A stretch of DNA of 64,000 bases, from the NCBI GenBank assembly GCA_019925105.1, contig JAHGAU010000011.1:248001-312000 (forward strand), in the 5' to 3' direction. The DNA comes from Niebla homalea. Its lineage: Eukaryota > Ascomycota > Lecanoromycetes > Lecanorales > Ramalinaceae. The notes beneath the pieces were generated by a model, which worked only from the letters and a program-made list of their open reading frames with translations, was not told where the DNA came from and did not search any database. Numbering within the stretch: the first letter of the stretch is position 1; every line of letters begins with the position of its first letter. Made by a program: the position numbers and the translations under genes. Below, piece by piece: positions 26,100 to 37,560 of the stretch.

Positions 26100-27875
26100 T
26101 TTTTTATTAATCGGTAGCGGATTATATACGTTATAAATATTAAGGTCGCCCTTTAAGTCCTTTTCTTTTATAATACGGAGTATATAAAGGTTTCTATTAT
26201 AATAAGTAATATCTTAATTATTTACGTTAAACCGTTTATTTATAAAGAAGTATATTTTAGTTATTTTATTCCCTTTAAAGGTTAAATAAAACCCCTCCTT
26301 TAAGTTAATAAATAAATATATATATGGGCTATACGGTAGTTCTTATATTATTATAATATTAACGTTTTTAATTTCTTTAAACTTAAATATTAATATTATT
26401 ATTTTAATTCTTTTATTATAAACGTTATATTATATTATTTTTAAAAGCGTTAATATATTATATATTAACCTTTATAAAGGCTTTTTTATTTATATCCGTT
26501 TAAATTACGGACTTCTTATTAGAGTTAAGCATTTTCTAATTTAATACCTTTTTAATTATTATTAAAGATATAAAACGGCCGGCCTTTAAGGTTAAAATCG
26601 CGAGGAGCTTTTTCTTTTTTACTTTATTTATTATTATTATTTACCTTTTATTAAAGGAAATTTATAATTAATAATCTTAAACCTTAAGTAAAAAACCGTA
26701 TTCTTTTTTTCTATATTCTTTAATATAACTTCTTTTTCGGTTTTTATAAAATATAATAAGTATATTTTATTTATTATAATAATAAATAATTACCTTAAAA
26801 TCTTAATTAATTTATATTTTCCCTTATTAATTTAAGCCTTAAACCTTTTTAAGTTTTCTTTTATTTTTAATAATACTATATTAAGGAGGATATTTTTATT
26901 TTATAATTTACGTATTACGATAATTTATTCTATTAATAGTTCCGTTATTACCTTAAAAGCCTTTATCAATTATAACGGGTTTATTTCCGTAATTATGTTT
27001 TTTTCTTTATTATTAAATAAGCGGATTATTATTGTTTTTATTTTCTTTAATAAAATTGCCTTCTTTTCCGTTATCCTTTTATTTTCTACCGTAAATACTT
27101 TTTTTATTACTTTTATCGTTTAACTTTTTCTTATTTAAGGGGTTACCGCCTTTATATTTTTATTTTATATCCTTAACTTTAAACCGCCGTTTTTACCCTT
27201 TATTAATATTTTTACTCCTGTTCTTTAAGAGCCTTATAGGCGCTTTACCTCCCTTAATTTTACCCTTATTTTTATATAAAAGTCCTTTATGCTTTTTAAT
27301 TTAATTTATAATATCGGTTAAGTCTTTAACGTAATATCTTTTTATTTTATTATAAGGAGTTTTTTTAAAGTTTTTACCGTTTCCTTTATTATCCTTTTAC
27401 TTTTATTTATCGGGCGATATATTATCTCCGCTTTTTACTTTTAATCCCTTAAGGTCCCATTTTCCTTATCAGTTTTATTTCCCTTTTATATACCCTTAAT
27501 AATACTTTTATTGCGGTTTTCCCGTTTTTTCCTTCCGTTTATATCCTTCATTATTAATATTATACCGGCCTTCCCACCCTTTTATTTACTTATTATTTCC
27601 GTATTATTATTACGTGTTTTACGCGTTTTAATATACGTATTTTATTGATTTTAATTTCCTTATGTATTTTAAGCGTTATCCGGCTTATTATTATTATATT
27701 ACCTATATACGTTATCGCCGTTTCTATTAATATAAGTTACTTACCCGTTTACCACCTTATTCTTAATTATTACGCTTTTTCCACTTATCGCACTTAATAT
27801 ACTTCCCTTACTATTGTTAAAGCTATATATATACGCATCGTTTTAGACCTCTAAGGTCCCTTTATTCGTCGCCAT
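26100..27875 (-). pseudogene. LINE ORF1 relic, copy B
   Basis: It starts at the minus-strand ATG at 27875 with MATNKGTLEV, the same N-terminus as copies 2 and F. The first 60-80 bases keep CpA/TpG, and the remainder is degraded. A long Lys-rich stretch follows. The end is set only by alignment and is approximate. Confidence 0.7.
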
Positions 27876-27885
27876 TTTTCCGTTC

Positions 27886-27897
27886 TTATTATTAATA
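27886..27897 (+). repeat. Probable target-site duplication of LINE B (right)
   Basis: Second copy of ttattattaata, immediately outside the 5' end of LINE B. Confidence 0.65.
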
Positions 27898-29629
27898 GAA
27901 TATCAATATTAATAAGGGTATTTTAAAGAAAAAGGTTTACGGTTACTCCGAGTAATTATATTTTATTTTTATCTTTTTTGCTTTTTTTTTAAGGAAAAAG
28001 TTAAACCGATATATAATTATACAACGTTAATAATAATCTTTTTAATCTTTTAAGTTATTATATAAGTATATATGAGTTGTATTTTATTATAAGTTTATAG
28101 TTCCCTTTTAAATTAAAGTAAGTTTTAATTATTTATTCTAATCTTTTTTACCTTTTATATAAGAAAGCCTTAAGGAGGATATTATTAGATTAAATAAGTT
28201 TTATATTGGTAACCGTTATAAATCTTTATTAATATTCTTAATATATATACGATATAATTATTAGTATAAATATATTTATTTCTATTTTCTTTTATTAGTT
28301 CCTTTAATTAGTTTTATTATTTACTTTTTTTTATTATTTATTTTTTTAATTTACTTTTTAATTTTTTCGATTCCTAATTATTTAATTTATAACTTAAAAT
28401 AAAGGGCTTATTGCGTCCGGTTAACGTATTATATAATTTACGGTTATTTCCCAAGAATTTTAAAGACCGGTTTAGACCTCTATAAGTAATTTAGAACCTA
28501 ATTACCGCTTAAATAGCTTTTATCTTAATAATTTACGTTTTAATAAGAGATATCTCTTTAAGGAATATGTATAATTACTTAAGTTTTATTAAGGAATCTT
28601 ATTTTTATTACCCTTATTATTAAAATATACGGTTCAGTTCGGTTATTTTAATAATTATTAAAAAGTCTTATATATTTATTAATATTAAGGTGCCCGGTAT
28701 TACTTACGGGTCTTAAAAGATCGCTTACCTGGTGTAAAATAATCTTTAAAATTAACTTTATGTCTTTAAGGAATATATATAATATTCCGAACTAAATTAA
28801 AGAATTTTACTTATAATAAATATGTTGGTTACTTAAAATCATTTTATAAAGCTTACGGATTAATTACTTAGTATAATTTAATAAAACTTATAATTTAATC
28901 GTATTTAATTACTTATATTAATTTAATAAGTTTTATATTTCAGTTATTACGGTCGTTAATTATTAAATAATAATTTTACGTTATTTAAAATAACTGATTT
29001 TTTTCTATTTTTTTTTCTTTAATTACTTTAATTTCTTTTATTTTAAGAAAACGGCTTCTATTAATATATAAATTATAATTTCCTTAACGATAATTTAGAA
29101 TATCCGGTAATATATACGATTATTTTCTGATTAAAGTTTAAGCTTATTATTAATATAAAAGCTATTATTATCCTTTTATAATTAAAACGTTTTATAAAAA
29201 TTATCGTTTCTTTTTACTTTTTAATTTCTAATAATTAATAATTAATTAATAAATATTAATAATACTTTACCAATACGTATAAATTAAATCCCCGTATTAA
29301 TTAAGGGTAATAATAAGAATATCCGAATAAGGATACCTAAAAGGAAATTACTCGAACATTTTAATTTTTTTAATTTTGGTATTTATTCAATAAGTAAATA
29401 ATAACTACAAATATTCGATAAATATATATAAATCTATAGCTTATTACTCTCGTTATATATATATAATATAATAACAATAAAGATTAATTCTTTATAATAT
29501 TTGCATAATTTTTATTACTATTGATTAAGGAAAAAATACGGTAGGTTATTTACGATTAAATTATGTAATTAAACCGAATTCTTTAATATGTATAAATAAA
29601 TAAATACCTTCTTAAAACCGTTAAAAAAA
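27898..29629. other. Unidentified RIP-mutated sequence
   Basis: No domain was recognised. A plus-strand stretch near 28625-28900 reads as broken protein (for example VPGITYGS*KIAYLV), which has the flavour of a helix-turn-helix transposase N-terminus, but I cannot assign it. GC-richer spots such as gtgcccggtattacttacgg near 28690 are scattered. No terminal repeats were found. Confidence 0.4.
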
Positions 29630-29880
29630 ATAAGAAAAAATAAAAGAATAAAAGTAATAAAATAACCAATAATAATAAAATACGATTGAAGATAAACCGT
29701 AGCCCTTATATAAATTAATAAAGTATAAATTACTTATTATAATAATCCGTTCTACTTTTCCTTTTTTAAGTATATATAAATCGTTTCCACCCTTAATCAG
29801 CCCTTTTAATGTTTCCATTCCTCCATATACCCATCCGCAAGTTTGGTGTCTTCCATGCTCTCCCCCTTTCCAGATTATTT
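29630..29880. repeat. Dispersed segment shared with 51693-51950
   Basis: About 250 bp aligns with a segment in the 3' part of Gypsy-2, allowing C/T and G/A differences. The best stretch is 29789-29835 (ccacccttaatcagcccttt and following). The right third (29785-29880) is rich in CpA/TpG and clearly not RIP-mutated, while the left part is RIP-mutated. A 65-codon minus-strand frame, METLKGLIKGGNDLYILKKG and onward, covers it. The segment could be a fragment of a Gypsy-2-related element or a captured host piece. Function unknown. Confidence 0.65.
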
Positions 29881-30468
29881 AAAGTTAAAGTAAACCTATA
29901 GAATTTTTTTATAATAAATGAAAATATATAAAGTTTAATTTATATTATATAAATATAAACTTATTTATATAATTAAAAGCCCAAAGTTATATAATATAAT
30001 AATTATAGTAAACTTAAGTAAAATTAGGTAAAACCGGAGGTTAATAATAAAATCCTTAACCTTTAAATTAATAAGAAACTTAATTAAAAAGATTATATAA
30101 AAAAGTTTAAAAGAAGATAATTTCCTAAGAAAAAGGCTTTATATATCTTATAACGTTAACGTAAAACGATACCTTATGGAAAACTAAAACCGTTTATTAA
30201 ACAGTAATAAAGTTAATTATAATATACGTAATAGTTATTTAATATACTTTTAAATGTACCCTTAAATATAAAAAAGAGTTTATTTAATAGTTATAAAAAG
30301 TTTAAAACCGGTATTTAAAAGTGGTTAACGGCGTATATAAGCCAACCTCCGTTTTAGTGTTAAAATCCAAGGGTTTTATGCCGCCGATTAAGTTATTTTT
30401 TAATTAAATAACCACTTAAGTAAAACTTTAAAAAGATACATACCCAGTTATAACTATAAAGAATAAAC
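29881..30468 (+). mobile_element. LINE copy C, left part (5'-truncated)
   Basis: It aligns with copies 1 and 2 from just after the RT catalytic box (YxxYKVxF and KLIY region). It is interrupted at 30468 by short LTR element 1 and resumes at 32003. The 5' truncation lies at the border with the dispersed segment. Confidence 0.88.
30464..30468 (+). repeat. Target-site duplication of short LTR element 1 (left)
   Basis: taaac, repeated at 31998-32002. Removing the insertion restores the LINE sequence aataaacggatccg seen at 16882-16895. Confidence 0.9.
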
Positions 30469-30622
30469 TGTGGCGTGCTCAGTATAGAGGGTAAAATGTA
30501 TGTGATATATATGATTGTTGACTATCTAGGTGTATGGTGGTGAGCTATGTACAATGAATGCGGGTACCAAGCAATACGGAACCCGTTCCGTGGTATAGGT
30601 TAGCTCTGCTGAGTCCTTAATA
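30469..30622 (-). repeat. LTR of short element 1 (154 bp)
   Basis: It matches 31843-31997 with almost only C/T and G/A differences, and it is the less mutated of the two. It keeps many CpA/TpG, unlike the surrounding LINE. Confidence 0.92.
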
Positions 30623-31842
30623 ATTTGCCACTTACAAAAAAGGCTCATACCCTATAAGCAACAACAACAGTAACAAAAAGTATATATACCAGGGGTTCCG
30701 GAGCCTCCTATAGGCCCATCTCAGCGCCGAGTATGCGTAGGGGTGATGGTATAAGGGGGTTTTTGCCGAGAAGCGTATGGTAAATGGTAAAAGGTGAAAA
30801 ATTCGAAAAAAATCGACCCGGGCAATTGTTATAATCGCACCCGGGAAATAGTCGTGATTTTTTAAGCTCTAAATCGCTCAAAAACGTGATCTCCGGGGTA
30901 TTACCGGGTGAGGTTCTGACGGGTTATTTATAATCCGTGTTGTAATAATGGTGAAAGCAAGGGTAAGGCCGGGTAACCGTAAGTTGCTCCAGAAGTAGGT
31001 AAAGGCTTGGTAACGGAGCTTTATTAAGCTTACTAAAAGTAATATCGTGAATATAATAGTATTAAGATGAGTAAGCTTTTTAAGATAACGTATAGTGCAA
31101 GGTCCGGTATATTTATAATCTATTTTTTCCTGCTTAAATCTTAACGTTATAAATATATACTATAGCTTAAGTACTTATTATTAAACCGTTTACAGTTGGA
31201 TTTACTAAAGGGTTTACGGTAATAATAATGGAGAAGTATCGGCTTCTTACGGTATATCATATAAAAGTATTATAAAGGCTTTATTTATTATATATCTAAA
31301 TCTCTTTTCAAGCTCTTTTATTTAAAGCCGTATATTAATGTTAATATTAACCCTTATTATCTCATTAAGTATTAACTCGTACTATACTTAAGCCTCGTTT
31401 TAAAGGCATTAATTAACGTATTATAGATCGATATCGTCGGTAAGAAAACGGGTGAAAAAGAAGACATTATAGTTATAAAGTATAAATTTAACTTATAGGG
31501 TCTTCTTGACTACTGGTATAGATTTAAGTATAAGCCGGTTAAGGAGTCACGTGAATTACTTATCATTAAAGGTAAATATTATAATGTCGTCGTTTGGCCT
31601 ATTAAAAAAGACGAAGTTAAGGCTCGGCTTTATTAAACCATATCGATAATCTGTCTATTAACTGGATATAGTAGAATTAATAATGGTAATACTATTGCTT
31701 TAAAGTTATTAATAGCGAGACTCTCGTTGAGTTTACTGGGCTTATCGCGTCTTTTACGTTGTCTGAATCTGAGATCTTCATAATAACGGCTATACGTCTA
31801 TTATAATAATAACTGCTATAATCTTATGCTATTGTTATTAAA
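30623..31842 (-). pseudogene. Interior of short LTR element 1, possible decayed gag
   Basis: On the minus strand, the first third contains short open stretches such as MKISDSDNVKDAISPVNSTR (about 31790-31730). The last third contains LKKSRLFPGCDYNNCPGRFF (about 30875-30815). Neither resembles pol. The second overlaps the nucleotide motif conserved in elements 2 and 3. No CCHC knuckle is certain, though CDYNNC is suggestive. I cannot state a function. Confidence 0.4.
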
Positions 31843-31997
31843 TTGTAGCGTGCTTAGTATAAAGGGTAAAATATATGTAATATATATGATTATTGACTAT
31901 CTAGGTGTATAATGGTAAGCTATGTACAGTAAGTGCGGGTGCCAAGCAATGCGGAACCCGTTCCGTGGTATGGGTTAGCTCTGCTGAGTCCCTAATA
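31843..31997 (-). repeat. LTR of short element 1 (155 bp)
   Basis: Second LTR. Its outer end is followed by taaac. Confidence 0.92.
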
Positions 31998-32002
31998 TAA
32001 AC
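31998..32002 (+). repeat. Target-site duplication of short LTR element 1 (right)
   Basis: taaac, exact copy of 30464-30468. Confidence 0.9.
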
Positions 32003-33179
32003 GGATCTAATTAAATTTTAAGAAATCCCGGATAAAAAATGGTAAAAGTAAGGTATTTACCTCTTTTATTAAAATAAAGTTAAAGTAAACTAAAAAAGAA
32101 ATTAGCCTAACTTATATTTAAAAGGTTAATTAAAATTTACATAAACTTACGCCCAATATAAAAAAAGCGGAAGTTAAAAAAGCTATAAAAATAAAGACGG
32201 GAATAACTACCCTACAAATCATATTATAATAAATTAAACGTTAACGTAAATATAAAAAATCGGTCCCTTAAAAGCAATAATACCCGGCCTTAAATAATAA
32301 AAAGATTACCAATAAATACCTTTACCGTTATGGGATTATAAAGAAAGATAATAATGTATTAACGATTTAATTCCGGATAAATAAAAACGGATTAATATAT
32401 TTCCTTGTTATATACGCCGGTAATTAATAAGCAAATTCAATAAAACGCGGTTTACGTATTTATTTTATATTTATTATTTATAAAGCTTAAGACGGGATTA
32501 ATTAAAAAGGTTAAAATAAATAATTATTATAAAATACTTTCTATAAAATAAAATATCGGGGCGGTTATAAGGTTTATAATATTTATAGGTTTATTACTTT
32601 AATTCAATTTCATTAATAAAAGAAATAAAGTCGTTAAAGACTTTATAAAGAAAACCCGATACCGGCTAAGGAGGAAAAAGAAAGGTAAATACCGGTTGAA
32701 ATAATTATATAAACCGGAAAGTATCTTTTATAATTAAAGAAGTATAATAATAAATATTTACTAAAAGTTTTTAAAAGAAACGGCCGTAATAATAAAATAA
32801 AAAAGTAATTATAAGTAAAATAATAATAACGTATATACCGGTAAAACATTTAAAAACGCTATTTACTTAAGAAGTTAATATAAAGCGGATCCGTAAAGAA
32901 ATAAAAAAGTAATAAATTTAAGGGTAAATCTTAAAAGGACTTAATCGTAATATTATAAGCTTTCTTTGAAATAGCATATAAATAAATTAATATTCTTTAA
33001 ATAATTAAGGACGCTCTTTATCTTTAAGGATATTAATTAAAACTGGGTAAACGCCGGTTTTTTAATTTTAATATGATGAATATTAGGTTTTTACGGTTTC
33101 TAATAAGGCTTAATAACCGACTATTAAAGAACGCCGGAATTAATATAGTTAAATCCGTAATATAAATCAATCAATCAAT
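32003..33179 (+). mobile_element. LINE copy C, right part (ORF2 C-terminus, 3' UTR, tail)
   Basis: It resumes LINE C and ends with the conserved block aacgccggaattaatatag and tail units aatcaatcaatcaatt to about 33179. An antisense frame at 32643-32849 is a shadow and has no support. Confidence 0.88.
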
Positions 33180-33184
33180 TACCG

Positions 33185-33372
33185 TATTATTTATACGATT
33201 TACCATTATCTCCATTAATATAGGCCGTTTGTTTTTCTACTTTTTCAATCTCGATTATTACGTTATTTATAATTATCGTATTTAAGGTATTTACCTTATT
33301 ATTATTTAAGCTGTACGTATACGTATCGTTTTGGACCCTTGGGGTCTTCTTGTTCGTCGTTATTCTTCACCT
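33185..33372 (-). mobile_element. LINE 5'-end fragment
   Basis: About 190 bp of the extreme 5' end of a minus-strand LINE. It matches 62920-63108 of copy G (ataggccgtt, tttggacccttggggtctt). The ORF1 start codon has decayed from ATG to ATA. It abuts the tail of LINE C, so LINE C may have landed in an older, opposite LINE whose remainder was lost. Confidence 0.8.
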
Positions 33373-33457
33373 TTAATAATTATTATAGAATTTAATTTTT
33401 TACTATTAATTAATATAAGAGAATTAAGGATTTAGGATAAAAATTCATTTAATATTT

Positions 33458-33765
33458 AATACGAAAAAAGTTATTAATATAATAATAATATATAAACCTT
33501 AAAAAGTCTTAAAAAATAACTTAAATTATATATTAATATAAATAACCTCAAATTAATTAATTAATATAACGTTATATGTTAATAATAAAAAAGCGTAAAA
33601 AATGGAAAAAATGGAAAAATAAAAAAAATAAAAACAATAATAACGTAATTAATAAAGCTTCCTTCATTAAATAATAGAAATTGAATTAATTTCTTGATAA
33701 AATAGATAATAAGAGCGTTTAATAAAATAATTAACTTAATAATATTAATATACGTTAATTTAATT
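33458..33765 (+). mobile_element. Internal LINE fragment (endonuclease region)
   Basis: It aligns with 13150-13440 of copy 2 (aaaccttaaaaagtcttaaa, then the SDHxPI region read as NYILI). No ends, tail or target duplication were found. It is a rearranged scrap. Confidence 0.7.
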
Positions 33766-36114
33766 TAAATAAAAACTTTACCTTATAGTTACTTATTATA
33801 TTATTATAACCGAAATCCTTTTCGCTTTTAATTATTAATAATCTTAATTTATTATTTTAAGCCAAAAATTTACTATTAAAATAACGTTATTATTAAGTAG
33901 AAAGATCTTATTAAGCTTAATTAAGGAATAAGTTTAATTATGGATTTATTTCTCTTAACGGCAATAATATCCTTTTACCCATATAGTTATTTCCTTAAGC
34001 TTTCTTCTATAGTTAATTTAACTATTTAAATAAGAAAAATTACTTACTTTTAACGTTAAAATCTTATAACCCCTTTTTACCGGCCTTAAAACGATAGTTA
34101 AGCTTAAATAAATTAATGCTTTAATACCGGTAAATCGTCGGCTTTTATTACTGTTTTATCTATATTAATTACGTAACTTATTAAATAGGGTTTAAGGGCT
34201 TTTAATGAAAGTCGTCCCTTATTCTTAAATAACTTTATAGTTTATTTTCCGTATACAAAAATGCCATTTTATTACGCTCGCCCCTTAAGAATAATATATA
34301 TTAGTATAATAAGGGGGCTTTAATATTAAAGTAAATAATTTTAAAATATAACAGGTATAAATATGAAGTTTTATGTAAATAATAAATAACGCAAAGTTCA
34401 GTATTTTATAAGGTTATTTTCTTCTGTTAAGATAAGTTTTGGTATTTACTTTTTAAAAGCTGGTTCTATATTTTAAATAAGCCGATTATCCTATAAAAAG
34501 CGGATAACGCGTTAATAGAAAAACCGTAAATTTTTTATTTATAAAGTTTCTTTAAAGTATTTGTTTTAATTTAATTTCATATCATTATTACTTATTAATT
34601 GCTCCCATATATTAATTAAATTATTGTTTAAGGGGCTACCGCGTATATAAGAAATAATATAAATAGGTCTTTATTAATTATTACTTTACTATCGTTTCGT
34701 TAAAAATTAAGTATATTAATAAGCTTAATAATAAATATGGTATAAGCTTATATTAATAAATAGTAACTGTCGACTTATAAGTATTAATTAATAATTCAAT
34801 TTTACTTCTTAATATATTAATAATAAGTACCGGTTTTTTGGCATTACCTGGTCTTATACCGCCAGGATAAATACGGTATAGCAATACGATAAACCTCTAT
34901 ATCGTACCGGCTGGTATAGAAAGATTATAATTAAATCCTGTTTTATACCGTACCGGTTAGGGGACTAATTAAAGAAACCTTATTAAATTTTTTTTTAAAT
35001 TAAAAAAGTTTAAGTTATATTATAATAACCCGTTTTATTAACTTAGTTAGCAATAATAAACAATTTTTACCTTAACTTTCTTAAAATAAGTATAAGCCCC
35101 TTTATAATACCGTATAACGGAGTAAGTTATATAGAAAGGACTCTTTAAATTAATCTTGGATATCTATAATATTTAAGTTTAATACTGTTAAGCTATATTT
35201 CGTATTATGGTTTAAAATTTTGAAGCGAAAATATTCTTACCAATAACGTTTATTATTTTTAAAATTTAATAAAAAAAAGTTGTCCCTTTAAACTTTATGT
35301 ATTAACTTACCTAATAACGATAATATTATTACGGAATAATCGGCGTAAGATCCTATTTAAATTTCTAAAGTCCTTTCAGTTTTTTTTATTGGATTATTAT
35401 TAAATTAAACGATTATTTCATTATAATAACCCTCTTAATATCTTAAAAATACTAAATTATATATATATATATATTTTTTTACGATATTTATAAAGATTTT
35501 TAAGAGACGGGAAGTATATATTTACCGGGGAAGACTTATTTATTATTACTTAATAAACGAAGAATTAAAAATTATTAATACTTTTATTTCTCTTAGAAAA
35601 TGTTTTAAAAAGGGAATAATTAGGCGTATTTCTGAGTTTAACTAATTACTTTAAAAAACTGAAACTTAAGTATTAATTACTCTAATTATTAAAAAGATTA
35701 GAACGGTGGTAAAGATTTTTAATATAAGCGTTTATATAAGATACCTTATTACCCTTAAGCTTTTTTCTAAAAGTTAAAAATCTTAAAATATCTTCAGTTT
35801 ATATATAATATTTATAGAAATATAAAACGGATATTATCTGATTTATTAATAACGGAAACAGCTTAGAAATCTATATTACTTAATATAATTAGGATATCAT
35901 AAACGATTTATTGTTATTTTATTATAAATATACTTTATATTTAAATTTACGTTATATAATAAATAGAATGATATTAATATACTTTAATTTTATAAAATAT
36001 ATCCGTCATAATAACTTTATTTTAAAAGAATACCTTTTATTAAAGGATATAGAATTATTTTTAAGGCTTATTCTTAATAAAATCCAGTGTCGTCGGACTT
36101 AATTCTTAAATAAT
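33766..36114. other. Unidentified RIP-mutated sequence
   Basis: No family was recognised. A GC-richer spot at about 34826-34965 contains several short inverted gg(t)ata/taccgg motifs (ataccgccaggataaatacg, accggctggtatag, ttataccgtaccggttagg), which could be the end of a small DNA element. I could not match two terminal repeats. A plus-strand open frame of 63 codons at 35911-36102 (MLFYYKYTLYLNLRYIINRM and onward) has a biased, RIP-like composition and no recognised domain; it may be a remnant of a longer protein. Confidence 0.4.
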
Positions 36115-36116
36115 TT

Positions 36117-36625
36117 GATTAATTGATTAATTGATTCATATTACGGATCAAGTTAATTCCAGTATTCCTTAATAATCGGTTATTAAGCCTTGTTAATAAC
36201 CGTAAAAACCAGATATATATAACGTTAAAATTAAAAACCGGTATTTACCTAGCCTTTATTCTCGTCTTAAAGGATAAAGAACGGTTATAACCGTTTAATA
36301 AATTATAATATATTTATATTCTTTATTTAAGAAAAACTATAATATTACAGTTAAGTCTTTTTAAGGATTATTTTTAAACTTATTACTCTTTTACCTTTTT
36401 ATAAGTCCGCTTTATATTATACCTTAAATAGTATTTTTAAATACTTTTATCGGTATATATATTATTATTATTATTATTTTATTTATATATAACTTCCCTT
36501 ATAATAAATGCCATTACTATTTTTATTACCCTTTTTTATAATTTCGTAACGGCGGAAGTATTTATTGATAATCTTTTTATTATTTAAGGCCGGGTACCGC
36601 CGCCTTTTCTAAATTAAGTTATCTT
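36117..36625 (-). mobile_element. LINE copy E, 5'-truncated 3' end
   Basis: Minus strand. The tail gattaattgattaattgatt at about 36117-36137 is partly RIP-converted. The conserved 3' block follows, then the ORF2 C-terminal region. Similarity stops near 36625 (ggccgggtaccgccgcct, matching 32297 in copy C on the other strand). It is a short, typical 5'-truncated insertion of about 0.5 kb. Confidence 0.8.
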
Positions 36626-36785
36626 CCTCCTTTATATTATATTTATATAATCTTATAAAGTATATTTAAAAATCCTTTATTTAACTTTACTTAACCTTTA
36701 AGCGCCTGTAAATAACCCGGATACTTAAAAGTTATAGTAAATACTTTCAAGTCTTTTAAGTTAACGTTTTTAAATTATATTTCCC

Positions 36786-36793
36786 ACTTTAAT
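36786..36793 (+). repeat. Target-site duplication of the MITE (left)
   Basis: actttaat, repeated at 37216-37223. Confidence 0.9.
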
Positions 36794-37215
36794 TACTCCG
36801 GCAAGCGGGACGGGATATATCCCATGGGATAGGGACGGGATAGGGACGGAATAAGGACGGGATAAGGATAGGACGGGATAAAGTGAATAATATCTTATCC
36901 CGTATTAATATGGGATAGGACGGGATAAGATCGGGATAAACTAAGATACCGCCAAGTTAAGAAATTATTATAAATAATATATATATTATTATATATAAGT
37001 AAAGTTTAAATATTAAAAATTTAGAAATTTAATTTTATAAATGAAAAATTTATTTAATCCGGTAACTTTTATTAAGACTTAAGATCTTAATATATCTTAG
37101 TTTTATCCCGTTAAGATAAAGATAAAATAGGATCGGATTTAGCTTTATCCCGTCCTATACGGGATATAATAAGTGAATCGAAAAACCGTCCTATCCCGTC
37201 CCGCTTCCCGGAGTA
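36794..37215. mobile_element. MITE of 422 bp with 24-bp terminal inverted repeats
   Basis: The left end, tactccggcaagcgggacgg, is the reverse complement of the right end (ccgtcccgcttcccggagta) apart from one base. The repeat extends over 24 bp, and an 8-bp target duplication flanks the element. The interior has no coding capacity. Near both ends are runs of gggata/tatccc units, and the middle is AT-rich. An 8-bp duplication fits the hAT superfamily (known) but does not prove it. A second piece with the same right end is at 8520-8706, next to the hAT transposase relic. The ends keep CpG and few CpA. Confidence 0.9.
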
Positions 37216-37223
37216 ACTTTAAT
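37216..37223 (+). repeat. Target-site duplication of the MITE (right)
   Basis: actttaat, exact second copy. Confidence 0.9.
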
Positions 37224-37560
37224 TACCCCTTTTTAATATTAAATACTATTAATTTTTAAGGTAAGTTTTAGTTAAAATCATCGAATCTATATTTAATTTT
37301 AAAAATATTGAATATTACGGCTTATGAAGGGTGCTACGGGTATATCCTTCCGCTAAGATAGATTAAGAAAAATATAATAAAAAAAATTGATTAAAGAAAA
37401 ACCGTTAATTTACCGTTTTAAAACGTTTCTATCCTTAATAGTTTTATTTATTTAAAACCGCTTAAAGCGCTTATAAGCTTTTTAACCTATCCGTAAGTAA
37501 CTTATAAGCGGTCTAAATAAATAAACTCGTTTTTTAAATACTTAATCCGAGTAGGTTAAG

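Larger units (their letters stand above)
22556..27885 (-). mobile_element. LINE copy B, full-length Tad-type element (5330 bp)
   Basis: Minus-strand copy. The tail at 22556-22572 is attaattaattaat in the plus reading, a RIP-converted (GATT)n. The conserved 3' block follows (ggatctagttaagttaattc). The other end carries the ORF1 start, with ATG complement at 27873-27875 and a leader of about 10 bp. It is about 450 bp shorter than copy 2, so it has internal deletions. The RT box appears as FINNVYLL on the minus strand at 24389-24412, with both Asp lost. ORF2 ends near 23060 and ORF1 occupies roughly 26100-27875. A probable 12-bp target duplication flanks it. Confidence 0.88.
30469..31997 (-). 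mobile_element. Short LTR retrotransposon element 1 (1529 bp, no pol)
   Basis: Direct repeats of 154 and 155 bp flank a 1220-bp interior, with a 5-bp target duplication in LINE C. The orientation is minus. Read on that strand, each LTR starts TATTAAGGACTC or TATTAGGGACTC (TG to TA by RIP) and ends ..GCGTGC(T/C).CA-like. The bases just inside the upstream LTR (31842 downward) read tttaataacaatagc, which aligns with the putative primer-binding sites of elements 2 and 3. The interior has no RT, integrase or protease signal. It shares with the two other elements the motif cgactatttcccggg at 30840-30855 (minus), near its 3' end. The interior from 30623 to about 31000 is barely RIP-mutated. It may be a non-autonomous element using a partner's enzymes (inference). 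Confidence 0.85.
36640..37560 (+). repeat. Left arm of large imperfect inverted repeat (carries the MITE)
   Basis: Read in order, this arm (without the MITE) aligns with the reverse complement of 38430-38960. Anchors: aacccgg near 36720 with ccgg near 38870; gttaacgtttttaaa near 36760 with its partner near 38820; aattaccccttttt at 37221-37234 with the partner near 38810; gggtatatcc..ccgctaag near 37338-37358 with the partner near 38680; ttaccgttttaaaacg at 37409-37425 with 38610-38626; aaaccgcttaaagcgct at 37455-37471 with 38570-38586. Arms are about 500 bp each and the core is about 0.9 kb. Its nature is uncertain: the long termini of a DNA transposon, or an inverted duplication. Confidence 0.75.

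Noticed and set aside
29621..29818. 65-codon minus-strand frame METLKGLIKGGND as a host gene
   Set aside because: The left half is RIP-mutated, and the related copy at 51.8 kb has stops and frame changes at the same place. No recognised domain; kept only as part of a dispersed repeat.
32643..32849. 68-codon minus-strand frame
   Set aside because: Antisense to LINE C ORF2; aromatic-rich composition is a RIP by-product.
34826..34965. Second MITE
   Set aside because: Several short inverted motifs are present, but no pair of matching ends with a target duplication could be defined.
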